DNA from: JALXCH01 sp964495805 | GTDB taxonomy: Bacteria; Calditrichota; Calditrichia; RBG-13-44-9 | Assembly: GCA_964495805.1 (NCBI GenBank) | Contig: CAZBWV010000028.1 | Coordinates: 1 to 61,551 of the forward strand | Direction of reading: 5' to 3' | DNA length: 61,551 nt | Shown here: positions 15,965 to 23,591 of the stretch, in pieces | Numbering within the stretch: position 1 is the stretch's first letter | How the letters are laid out: each line of letters starts with the position of its first letter | Position numbers and translations under genes: made by a program | The notes under the pieces: generated by a model | What the model was told of the DNA's origin: nothing | The model's input: the letters and a program-made list of their open reading frames with translations, nothing else | The model's database searches: none

Positions 15965-18895
15965 TCATCGGAACCAATTTGCCAGCGTCTCCCACAACTC
16001 CTGCGGTTTGTGAAAAATTCGTGAACGCACCGGTAACGAATCCAGAAAAATTCGTCCGTACATTTTTTTGACCACCCGATTATCCAGAATGATAACCGCT
16101 CCATAATCGGAATGAGAACGAATCAGACGCCCAAATCCCTGCCGAAATCGAATAACTGCTTCCGGAACAGTAAAATCCATGAATGGATTGCCACCCTGCT
16201 TGCGAATCATTTCCATTTTCGCCTGAATCACCGGATCAGAAGGTACATCGAAGGGGAGCTTGGTGATGAGCAGAATCTCCAGAGCTTTCCCTGGCACATC
16301 CACCCCCTCCCAGAAGCTATCCGTTCCGAAAAGCACCGAATGCGCCACTTCCTTGAACTGAGTAATGATTCGATGGCGGCTTCCATCGATTCCTTGAGCC
16401 AGAAGCGGCGTCCGTTCCATTTCATATTTCATTTTCAGTGCATGGTAAATTTCGTTGAGCAGTGCGTAGGAAGTGAACAAAACCAGCGTACCGCGTTTCT
16501 GTTCTTTGTTCAATTGGAGCAAAAAGTCGCGAGTATATTCCCGAAATTGCGGAGAGCGAGGATCCGGAAAGAATGCCGGTACCGCCAGCAATACCTGTTC
16601 CTCGTAATTGAAAGGTGAAGGCAACAAAAGAGTTTGCAAACGTTCCGGTTCCACAAATTTTAATCCCACCCGATCCAGAAAATAATCAAAGCGCCGCCCC
16701 ACAGTAAGCGTGGCAGATGTGAAAACAGCCGTATTCAGGTTTTTGTATAACTTATGATAAAGCAAATCCGAAATGTTTAACGGGGCGGCATACAACCGAA
16801 CATCATTTGCATTATTTCGCCTGGTTAATTCAAACCAATACACCCAGTTATCCCATTCCGAATGAAGCAAGAACTGCAAATTGTCCAGCAAATCGGAAAT
16901 TTGCCCGAACTGTGCCTGAACTTCCTGAAGCATCTGTTTTTGATATTTCAGAGCATCTTCGGGAATATCCTTAAATGCTTCTAACAATTCATTTAATTCA
17001 CTCAGAAATCCCCGAAAATGCTGCAAAAATTCGTTGTAGTAACTTTCCATGTGCTGATGCAGTCCATCTTCCTTTCGGTAACGGTAGCGTGTGGAATATT
17101 CCTGCGAATTGTCCCGGGGAACAAGTTTCTGCAAAAAGTTGTGCATTTCGTCGAAAAACTGTTGTACCAGTTTCCAGCCGGTATTGGTTTGGTCGATGAT
17201 TTTATCGCAGTGGGAAATGATGAGCTTTTTAAGGGATTCGTTCAGGTCGCTAAGCTGGGTACGTTTTTTCAGTTGTACCACCACACCCGTCTCAATCCGT
17301 TCCTTCTGATAAAGTTTCTGCAAGGTTTCCCGAAAATTCCATCGCGAGAGTTCAATTCCCAGATAATCGGTAGCGACCTTTTCGATATTGTGCGCTTCGT
17401 CGAAGATGACATTTTTATAGTCCGCCAGAATGGCCTGATCAGCAGCCAGGTCGGAAAAAAGAAGGGAATGATTCACCAGCACCAGATGGGCATCACGGGC
17501 GTTGTTCCGTGCACGCATTAAAAAACAGTCCTTGTAGTACTTACAACTTTTACCAGGACAATAATTGTTCTCGGCAATGAACTTGCTCCACAAGCCCATG
17601 TTACGTTCCACAGAGAACCCGCTATTCTCTGAAATATCGCCGGTTTCGGTGTTTTTTACCCAGAGATACAGAGGAAGAATTTTCACCCGCTCATAAGTAC
17701 TCAACCGATAGCGCATATCGTGTAAAATGGTGTACCATTTATCCAGGCAGAGGTAATTGCCCTTTCCCTTCAATAAAACGGCTTTAAATTTTTCTTTTAA
17801 AATGGAATGAAGAATGGGAATATCTTTAAAAAACAACTGTTCCTGAAGGTTCTTAGTGTTGGTACTAATTATTACCCTTCCCAGCGGCCCGTAGTTTTTC
17901 ACACTCCATTTAATTGCCGGTAGCAGATATGCTAAAGATTTACCGGTGCCCGTTCCCGCTTCCACCACTAAAAATTGCTGTTCGTTAAAAGCGTGTGCAA
18001 CGGAACGCGCCATTTCCACCTGAGCTTCGCGGAGTTCAAACGTTCCAAAGCTTTGTTGCAATATGCCGCCTTCATCAAAAAATTCGGCAATTTCCTGCTC
18101 ATCAATCGGTTCAACCTGAAGCGTACCGGATTGCGGTGCTTCGTTCTCCCCGATGATATTAAAAAAGCTGGTGGAATACATAAACATTTCTTTGTTCAGA
18201 GTGGCCGGAAAAGAATATTTTCCCGAAGCCAGTAACGTGCTCAGATGGAAGAAAAACGTTTTAATCGGTTCGTCGGTTGGTTCCAGAATCTCCAGAATTT
18301 TTCGGACGTCCTGGAATTCCATACCCAGACTAATTTCCACCAGTTTCAGAAATATCTCACCGGCGGTTCGTGCATCAGGTAATGCCCGGTGATACTCCGG
18401 TGCGCTCACATCAAAGTATTCCCCCACTTTTTCCAGAGAAAAACCGGAGAGAAAAGGAAGAAACATACGCGATAGCAGCAGCGTGTCGTACATATCGTTG
18501 GTGAGAATCAGGTAATGTTTGATCTTTTCCCCCTCTCCCATTCCCTTAAGCTTACGGAAATGGTATTCCAGAAAATTGGCGTCAAACTCCACATTATGAC
18601 CAACGATGGGATCGTCCCCGATAAAAGAGAGAATGTCCTCGGCGACTTCCTGAAAGGCAGGAGCATCTTTTACATCATCATTCTGGATGCCAGTAATTTT
18701 GCAAATATATTCAGGGATGGAGCGTCCGGGATTGATGAAAAAGGAAATTTCTTCGGTAGCCTGACCATTTACGAAACGAACGGCAGCAAACTCAATAATC
18801 GTTTCCGTTAAATAGTCCAGTCCGGTGGTCTCAATATCAATTGCGACAAACCGTGAGAGATGTAAATCCTGTAAGATATCGATACCTATGGACAT
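15965..18895 (-). CDS. dinG: DinG-family helicase with N-terminal DEDDh exonuclease domain
   Basis: A 976-residue fusion. The N-terminal ~190 residues are an epsilon-type 3'-5' exonuclease (AIDIETTGLD with Asp20 and Glu22; VGHNVEFDANFL; HRALPDARTAGE). The rest is an XPD/DinG superfamily 2 helicase: Walker A EAGTGTGKS (about residues 311-319), DEAH box (about 498), and HDW-like GTDSFWEGVDVPG. Four cysteines at about 384, 446, 451 and 457 (LCLDKW; CPGKSCKYYKDC) match the iron-sulfur cluster of DinG. It should unwind 5' overhang, R-loop or damaged DNA and may trim ends. A 7-bp hairpin lies just upstream of the start. Confidence 0.93.
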   Translation of the reverse strand: MSIGIDILQDLHLSRFVAIDIETTGLDYLTETIIEFAAVRFVNGQATEEISFFINPGRSIPEYICKITGIQNDDVKDAPAFQEVAEDILSFIGDDPIVGHNVEFDANFLEYHFRKLKGMGEGEKIKHYLILTNDMYDTLLLSRMFLPFLSGFSLEKVGEYFDVSAPEYHRALPDARTAGEIFLKLVEISLGMEFQDVRKILEILEPTDEPIKTFFFHLSTLLASGKYSFPATLNKEMFMYSTSFFNIIGENEAPQSGTLQVEPIDEQEIAEFFDEGGILQQSFGTFELREAQVEMARSVAHAFNEQQFLVVEAGTGTGKSLAYLLPAIKWSVKNYGPLGRVIISTNTKNLQEQLFFKDIPILHSILKEKFKAVLLKGKGNYLCLDKWYTILHDMRYRLSTYERVKILPLYLWVKNTETGDISENSGFSVERNMGLWSKFIAENNYCPGKSCKYYKDCFLMRARNNARDAHLVLVNHSLLFSDLAADQAILADYKNVIFDEAHNIEKVATDYLGIELSRWNFRETLQKLYQKERIETGVVVQLKKRTQLSDLNESLKKLIISHCDKIIDQTNTGWKLVQQFFDEMHNFLQKLVPRDNSQEYSTRYRYRKEDGLHQHMESYYNEFLQHFRGFLSELNELLEAFKDIPEDALKYQKQMLQEVQAQFGQISDLLDNLQFLLHSEWDNWVYWFELTRRNNANDVRLYAAPLNISDLLYHKLYKNLNTAVFTSATLTVGRRFDYFLDRVGLKFVEPERLQTLLLPSPFNYEEQVLLAVPAFFPDPRSPQFREYTRDFLLQLNKEQKRGTLVLFTSYALLNEIYHALKMKYEMERTPLLAQGIDGSRHRIITQFKEVAHSVLFGTDSFWEGVDVPGKALEILLITKLPFDVPSDPVIQAKMEMIRKQGGNPFMDFTVPEAVIRFRQGFGRLIRSHSDYGAVIILDNRVVKKMYGRIFLDSLPVRSRIFHKPQELWETLANWFR

Positions 18896-18899
18896 TGAA

Positions 18900-18919
18900 C
18901 CAGATTCCCATAAATCTGG
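18900..18919 (-). promoter_or_regulatory. Hairpin immediately upstream of the dinG start
   Basis: Inverted repeat CCAGATT-CCCATA-AATCTGG, with its near edge five bases from the dinG ATG, where a ribosome binding site would be. No separate Shine-Dalgarno sequence is visible. It may limit translation or be a protein site. Confidence 0.4.
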
Positions 18920-18980
18920 CTAAATGTAATAAATTTTTGGGGGATAATCTACATTCAAAAAAGTGGTAAAGCTGGTGGAG

Positions 18981-19013
18981 AAAGAAAAAGGGAGGAAGAT
19001 TTCGCTTCCTCCC
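18981..19013 (-). terminator. Terminator after speD
   Basis: 9-bp stem GGGAGGAAG / CTTCCTCCC with a 6-base loop. In the minus direction it is followed by TTTTTCTTT. It lies 9 bases beyond the speD stop codon. Confidence 0.85.
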
Positions 19014-19021
19014 GGTTGCCT

Positions 19022-19426
19022 TTATTCTTCGTGATCCACCATCACTGGTTTATGATGCAGGACTTCTTCGTTTTCCAATTCGCCGCGGTTTAATTCGACG
19101 GTTTTAATATTTTTAGCTTTGAAGGATTCCTGGAGCACGCGGGTCGCCACCCAGGGATCCACTGTATCACCGCAGGTAAACACATCCACCGCCGCATAGC
19201 CGTATTCCGGCCAGGTATGAATGGCCAGATGAGATTCGGCAATCACCACCACTCCACTCACTCCATGGGGATTAAAGGTGTGAAATACGGAGTTGACGAT
19301 GGTAGCACCACATTCCAGCGCAGCACGCTTCATATAAATCTCAACTTTTTCCACATCATTGAGAATTTCAGGATCGCACTCATAAAATTCAGCCAAAATA
19401 TGACGCCCTAACGCATTCAACTTCAT
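19022..19426 (-). CDS. speD: S-adenosylmethionine decarboxylase proenzyme
   Basis: The enzyme makes decarboxylated SAM, the aminopropyl donor for spermidine. It has 134 residues, typical of the small bacterial/archaeal class. The self-cleavage site is visible as ESHLAIHTWPE: the chain is cut before the Ser, which becomes the pyruvoyl cofactor. VFTCGD carries the conserved catalytic Cys. The C-terminal ~15 residues are acidic and look extra. It starts 12 bases after an HTH-cupin regulator gene and ends at a strong terminator, so the two form a bicistron. metK, which supplies its substrate, is at the right end of the window. Confidence 0.95.
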   Translation of the reverse strand: MKLNALGRHILAEFYECDPEILNDVEKVEIYMKRAALECGATIVNSVFHTFNPHGVSGVVVIAESHLAIHTWPEYGYAAVDVFTCGDTVDPWVATRVLQESFKAKNIKTVELNRGELENEEVLHHKPVMVDHEE

Positions 19427-19438
19427 CTCTCCTTCTGT

Positions 19439-19963
19439 TTAATAGTTCACCATTAATATTTCAGCATTTTTATTAGACAAATTTTTCATTCGAATGAGAT
19501 TATCGAAAAAGACGTAGAAACAGTCACCCCGATTCACAATGCGTTTCTCATCTTCAATTTGAAGCTCCACTTTTCCTTTCACAATGAATCCAAAGCCTTC
19601 GTCATCTTCAAAATGTTTTTTATATTCCACCATCGGTTCCAGCGTAATCAGCAGCGGTTCCATCTCCAGATATTTCATTTTGGGGATGAGCTGCTCTATT
19701 TTAAAATTGTTCTTTTTAACCTCCAGGCTGCGATCCTCTTTGGTAAAGATATTCCGTTCCCGCTCCGAAATATCAGAGAAGAAAGAGGAAAGTGTTACTC
19801 CCAGCACATCCAGAATTTGTTTGAGCGTGGTTACCGAAGGTACCGTCAAATCCCGCTCCAGCTGAGAAATAAATCCCTTGGTCAGTTCGGCTTTTTCTGC
19901 CAATTCTTCAATGGTTAATCCGCGTAATTTCCGAATTCGTCTGATTTTCGCGCCTAATTTCAT
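19439..19963 (-). CDS. XRE-family regulator with C-terminal cupin domain
   Basis: A 174-residue repressor-type protein. Residues 1-60 form an XRE helix-turn-helix (LRGLTIEELAEKAELTKGFISQLERD), and about 100-174 form a cupin sensor domain (HFEDDEGFGFIVKGKVELQI; RGDCFYVFFDN). Proteins of this design (PuuR and relatives) bind small molecules, including polyamine-pathway compounds. Being first in a bicistron with speD, it most likely controls polyamine synthesis. A 15-bp palindrome (19980-19994), 16 bases ahead of its start, is a likely operator for autoregulation. The ligand is unknown. Confidence 0.88.
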   Translation of the reverse strand: MKLGAKIRRIRKLRGLTIEELAEKAELTKGFISQLERDLTVPSVTTLKQILDVLGVTLSSFFSDISERERNIFTKEDRSLEVKKNNFKIEQLIPKMKYLEMEPLLITLEPMVEYKKHFEDDEGFGFIVKGKVELQIEDEKRIVNRGDCFYVFFDNLIRMKNLSNKNAEILMVNY

Positions 19964-19979
19964 CGGCTTTGTTTCTTAT

Positions 19980-19994
19980 ATCAAACTTTTTGAT
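19980..19994 (-). promoter_or_regulatory. Candidate operator of the HTH-cupin regulator
   Basis: Perfect inverted repeat ATCAAA-CTT-TTTGAT ending 16 bases upstream of the regulator's start codon. Its position suits repression or autoregulation of the regulator-speD bicistron. Confidence 0.45.
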
Positions 19995-20124
19995 TACTAA
20001 AAGCAAACAAATTTAACATTTTTAGATGAGACTTTCAACAAAAAAGTTACTTTTATTAAAATTTCTTTACCACTTAACTAAACTTTTTGGAGTGGTCAAA
20101 ACGGATTGAATACTTACTTCTGTG

Positions 20125-20162
20125 AAAAAAAAGAAAAGGCCATTACCGAATGGCAATGGCCT
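20125..20162 (-). terminator. Terminator after the secreted-protein gene at 20189
   Basis: Stem AGGCCATT / AATGGCCT with a 10-base loop, followed in the minus direction by a run of T (complement of GAAAAAAAAGAAA). Confidence 0.8.
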
Positions 20163-20188
20163 GAGATGACACATCTTTTATTGTTTTG

Positions 20189-21130
20189 TTATCTGGGAGT
20201 TTTCGGAGTGAGTTGCTTTGCTTTATGAACCCCGGGAAAGGGTTGAGGTGAAAGCATTTTTTGGGTTCCGGTGGGAGAGGCGACCACCGCCCGAATCATC
20301 CAGTTTCCGTATGTGGCAAACAGAAACTGCCCGGTGGAAATCACATAGGCGAAAGAGTTACCCGATGCACTCATATCCACACCAATTTCCGGATAACCGT
20401 TATGCTTGGTGTACTGAATCCCTACCAGAAAATTCTGAGGTAGGCGCACATCGTCAACAATTTGCCAATCTATCCACTGCCCCTCACCCAGATAATCCAC
20501 GGGAACACTTTTCCAGAGTAAATTGCCCAGTGTATCGGTCACTACCAATCGATAGTTCCCGTTTTCCTGGTTATCGGCATAATTATAAAGCAAGATGTGA
20601 AGCAATTTGTTGGTCTGATACGAGCTGAAAAAGTAACTTAACATCAGCGTATCTGGAGATTCGAACCAGGTGCTTGCTTCGGCACTTCCGTCATCTACCT
20701 TGAACAGTATGAGTTTAAAAGACGGATGCATTTTTACATTAAACCGAACTTCCGTTTGTTTTAAACTAACCGTGGTATCTGTGCGAAACCAGGTGATGTT
20801 TTTTGAATCCCGCGCTTGAATCACAAACCGACGATTATCGCCCTGGGGAATGGTCATTTTGACGGTCACCTGATCTCCGTTGATATTAACCGTGCGATTT
20901 ATCTTTTCCATATCCGGTGCGGTGACTTCGATGTAAACTTTTCCGATAAACTGGGTGTTTTCGCCGGAAGAAATGGTATTGGTCCCCTGTTGTTGTTGAA
21001 AGTTAAAATTGAATGAAACATTGCTATGGGTTCCCGGTGATACGGTATCGAAACTGCGCTGACATTGAATGAAACTTCCCAATAAAAGGGTTAGAATCCC
21101 CAGAATGAGTATGTTATTGATTATTTTCAT
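20189..21130 (-). CDS. Secreted or lipid-anchored protein of unknown function
   Basis: I do not recognise the family. It has 313 residues and an N-terminal hydrophobic signal (about residues 5-22) that ends in FIQC, a poor but possible lipobox. The mature part is rich in Asn, Gln, Thr and Ser and in predicted beta strands, with a low-complexity NFNFQQQQGTN near the start. Segments such as SPDTLMLSYFFSSYQ and NFLVGIQYTKHNGYPEIGVDMSA suggest a carbohydrate-binding-like or jelly-roll sandwich. It follows the CsgG-like gene by 17 bases and ends at a terminator, so the two are probably co-expressed envelope proteins. Confidence 0.7.
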   Translation of the reverse strand: MKIINNILILGILTLLLGSFIQCQRSFDTVSPGTHSNVSFNFNFQQQQGTNTISSGENTQFIGKVYIEVTAPDMEKINRTVNINGDQVTVKMTIPQGDNRRFVIQARDSKNITWFRTDTTVSLKQTEVRFNVKMHPSFKLILFKVDDGSAEASTWFESPDTLMLSYFFSSYQTNKLLHILLYNYADNQENGNYRLVVTDTLGNLLWKSVPVDYLGEGQWIDWQIVDDVRLPQNFLVGIQYTKHNGYPEIGVDMSASGNSFAYVISTGQFLFATYGNWMIRAVVASPTGTQKMLSPQPFPGVHKAKQLTPKTPR

Positions 21131-21147
21131 ATCAAACGCTCCTCCGT

Positions 21148-21906
21148 TTAAAATCCAGGTATGATGATTGTCATGGTTACATCACTGTTTGCAGGTGGTT
21201 GCGGGGCTGTTTCTTCTTCTTTCTTTCCCAGCGCCATTGCAACGGCAATTCCCCCGCCAATTAATGCGGCACCACCTAAAATGTACAGCATGGTGTGACT
21301 TTTTTTCTTCTGGACGGTAGGAGCCTGAGGAGGTGGAACGGGTTTTTTCGCCGGAGTTTGCGTGGCAACCTGTGGTTTGGGTTGCGGTTTTGGCTTTTCA
21401 ATTTTCTTCTCTTTGGTTTGCCCCAGCAACTGATTCTCGATAGACTGAGCCAGTTTATCCATTAAATCAAAAATTTCTTTACCCGTACGTCCCTGAACGG
21501 ATTCCGCTTTGAGCACTTTGCTGGTTTTGACATCGATTAACCGCGCATTAATTCGAATCATTTTGCTAATTTCCAGATAGCTTCCCACAATAATGGCATT
21601 CGCGCCGACTGCACGTCCTAACTCTGCCGCCTTACTCTGATCCACAATTCCGGACATTCCCAGTTCCATTTCCCGAATAGCATCCTGTAATCGACCCCGT
21701 TCCACAATGTTTAACTTTCCGCTTTTGGCCAGATTGGTGATCAGCATCTCCGGAATCGCTTTCTGAAGATAATCCAGATCGTGATTCCCACTGGTGTTCT
21801 GGAAATCCATTATGGCTATGGTAATTTTGGAATTGTCCTGGGAGTACACCAATCCACTGCTTAACAACATCAAAACAATTATGGCGGTACCAAGTGCCCT
21901 CTTCAT
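21148..21906 (-). CDS. CsgG/FlgO-like envelope protein with Pro-rich linker and membrane anchor
   Basis: A protein of 252 residues. After a signal peptide (to about residue 22) comes a CsgG-type domain: ITIAIMDFQNTSG, IPEMLITNLAKSGKLNIVERG, VGANAIIVGSYLEI and ARLIDVKTSKVLKAESV are typical. A Lys/Pro-rich linker (about residues 165-205) leads to a membrane helix (MLYILGGAALIGGGIAVAMA), then a charged stretch and a short tail ending VTMTIIIPGF. The domain is related to outer-membrane secretion or assembly factors, but the inner-membrane-like C-terminal helix means it is not a simple CsgG pore. First of two genes with the unknown secreted protein. Confidence 0.8.
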   Translation of the reverse strand: MKRALGTAIIVLMLLSSGLVYSQDNSKITIAIMDFQNTSGNHDLDYLQKAIPEMLITNLAKSGKLNIVERGRLQDAIREMELGMSGIVDQSKAAELGRAVGANAIIVGSYLEISKMIRINARLIDVKTSKVLKAESVQGRTGKEIFDLMDKLAQSIENQLLGQTKEKKIEKPKPQPKPQVATQTPAKKPVPPPQAPTVQKKKSHTMLYILGGAALIGGGIAVAMALGKKEEETAPQPPANSDVTMTIIIPGF

Positions 21907-21927
21907 GTGTTCTCTCCTTTTTATGAA

Positions 21928-22449
21928 TTAATACGGAAAGCTTATTAGCGAATGAATTTTATATTTTTTCAACAAATCGCGTCCTTTTAACTCAGTTAAT
22001 TCGATTAAAAAAGAGCAGCCAACAATTTCTCCTCCTAATTTTTCCACCAGACGGCAGGCGGCTGCAGCTGTGCCCCCCGTAGCCAGCAAATCGTCAATAA
22101 ACAGCACCTTCTCCCCCTTTTGAATGGCATCTTTGTGAATTTCGATGCTATCCTTGCCATATTCCAGTTCGTATTCTTCCACAATGGTTTCGGCGGGTAG
22201 TTTTCCGGGTTTGCGAATGGGAACAAATCCCACGTTGAGTTTGTAGGACAAAGCCGCTCCAAAAATAAACCCCCGTGCTTCCACAGCGACAATTTTATCA
22301 ATGTCCTCATGACGATAGGGATCATACAAATAGTCCACTGCCTGGGCAAACAGTTCACCATCTTTAATCAAAGTAGTAATATCCTTGAACTGAATCCCCT
22401 TCACCGGAAAGTCGGGAACGTTGCGAATATACGCAGCAAAATTGAGCAT
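21928..22449 (-). CDS. apt: Adenine phosphoribosyltransferase
   Basis: It salvages adenine to AMP using PRPP. It has 173 residues from the ATG at 22449, chosen because GGAG lies six bases upstream; the ATG at 22455 would abut the ribosome site. Family blocks are FPVKGIQFKDITTL, VAVEARGFIFGAAL, PIRKPGKLP and the PRPP loop VLFIDDLLATGGTA. It is the last of a leftward group with acylphosphatase and a LOG-like protein. Confidence 0.95.
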   Translation of the reverse strand: MLNFAAYIRNVPDFPVKGIQFKDITTLIKDGELFAQAVDYLYDPYRHEDIDKIVAVEARGFIFGAALSYKLNVGFVPIRKPGKLPAETIVEEYELEYGKDSIEIHKDAIQKGEKVLFIDDLLATGGTAAAACRLVEKLGGEIVGCSFLIELTELKGRDLLKKYKIHSLISFPY

Positions 22450-22495
22450 AAGCATCTCCTTTTACATAGACCCATTAGACCATTTATGAACCAGA

Positions 22496-22786
22496 TTACC
22501 AACCATACCCGGTCTCAATAACAAATCTATCAAATTTTCCCTGAAAGGGCAACCACTTTACCGCCACATCTTCCACAACCGCGAAACTGGGTCCGGCCTT
22601 TAAATCCTGGAGAAATTCCAGCAATCGATCTTTTTCACCTTCGGCAAACACCTCCACCCGCCCGTCGCTTAAATTTCGAACATATCCGGTGATTCCTTTC
22701 TGAGTTGCCTGACGATAGGCAAAATATCGATATCCCACACCCTGAACCACACCTCGAACAAATGCATGGAAAGCGGCATTTTCCAT
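22496..22786 (-). CDS. acyP: Acylphosphatase
   Basis: It hydrolyses acyl phosphates such as carbamoyl or 1,3-bisphosphoglycerate phosphoanhydrides. It has 96 residues from the ATG at 22786, the usual size. The active-site signature VRGVVQGVGYRYF has the phosphate-binding Arg, and the catalytic Asn is in YVRNLSDGRVEV. GGTGAG lies seven bases upstream; an in-frame ATG at 22801 directly abuts the stop of the LOG-like gene and has no clear ribosome site. The genes are effectively coupled. Confidence 0.93.
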   Translation of the reverse strand: MENAAFHAFVRGVVQGVGYRYFAYRQATQKGITGYVRNLSDGRVEVFAEGEKDRLLEFLQDLKAGPSFAVVEDVAVKWLPFQGKFDRFVIETGYGW

Positions 22787-22801
22787 TTGCGTGCTCACCA
22801 T

Positions 22802-23272
22802 TTATTGCTCTGTTAAATATTTTTGAACCAATTTAATGGCTTCCTCCGGTGTAGCCGCAGCAATGGTACCCGGAACATGGAGCCAGGGCATTATGGCAAT
22901 GACCGGTTTACCCAGTTGAAGCGCAAATGCAATCTCGGAGAGGGTTCCGTATTTCCCATCGATTGCCACCAGAACATCTGCCGTACGCGCAATGAGAATG
23001 TTGCGACCGATTCCCATTCCGGTTGCGATGGGAATGATAACATACGGATTGGCTTCTTCGACTTGCTCTCCCGGGAGAATTCCCACTGTGATCCCGCCTT
23101 TGTCCGTTGCTCCTTTACAGGCAGCTTCCATGACCCCTCCCCGACCTCCACAAACTAAAATGGCTTCCATTTCCGCGATGAGAGCACCCATCCGGTAAGC
23201 AAACTCACAAACTTGCCCTTCACATACATTCCCACCTATAACTCCAATCATGGGTGGACGACCGGATTTCAT
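22802..23272 (-). CDS. LOG/TIGR00725-family nucleotide-binding-fold protein
   Basis: A 156-residue Rossmann-like protein related to lysine-decarboxylase-like LOG proteins. It has VIGGNV near the N-terminus, VCGGRGGVMEAACKGA, and GKYGTLSEIAFAL in place of the PGGxGTxxE motif, which fits TIGR00725 rather than cytokinin-activating LOG. Its biochemical role is unknown. It is the first gene of LOG-acyP-apt. A GTG at 23275 and an ATG at 23272 are adjacent starts; no Shine-Dalgarno site is visible, and a 15-bp palindrome lies 16 bases upstream. Confidence 0.82.
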   Translation of the reverse strand: MKSGRPPMIGVIGGNVCEGQVCEFAYRMGALIAEMEAILVCGGRGGVMEAACKGATDKGGITVGILPGEQVEEANPYVIIPIATGMGIGRNILIARTADVLVAIDGKYGTLSEIAFALQLGKPVIAIMPWLHVPGTIAAATPEEAIKLVQKYLTEQ

Positions 23273-23287
23273 CACATTTTGCGCAAG

Positions 23288-23302
23288 TTTGTAAGTTACA
23301 AA
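23288..23302 (-). promoter_or_regulatory. Palindromic operator candidate upstream of LOG-acyP-apt
   Basis: Perfect inverted repeat TTTGTAA-G-TTACAAA. In the minus direction it directly follows a TATAAA hexamer (23304-23309) that could be a -10 box, so a bound protein would block transcription start. Confidence 0.4.
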
Positions 23303-23457
23303 TTTTATACAAATATTGAATTCGACTTCGGATAAATCTATTATATTCGAATGAAATAATCAACTCAAATTCGCAAAAAAATGTGTACTGAATAGATTCG
23401 GAATATCTTTGGGTAGATTCAGTATATTTTAAAACCGGTGTGAACAAATAAAAATAT

Positions 23458-23561
23458 GGGGTGACGAAAAAGCAAAAAAGAATGTATGATTGTTTCCATA
23501 TAGTCCGGAATTTATTTCATCATGAGAATAATGGCATTGCCTCTTAATTTTTCGTCACCCC
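23458..23561. repeat. 104-bp segment bounded by 14-bp perfect inverted repeats
   Basis: GGGGTGACGAAAAA (23458-23471) and its exact complement TTTTTCGTCACCCC (23548-23561) flank 76 bases with no further pairing. I see no target-site duplication. It lies in the 319-base gap between the LOG-like gene and the end of asnS, which otherwise holds only the operator described above. It could be a decayed MITE-like element or the foot of a long terminator hairpin for asnS. Confidence 0.55.
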
Positions 23562-23591
23562 CAGGTACACTCTACATGGAGACTTACCTTA

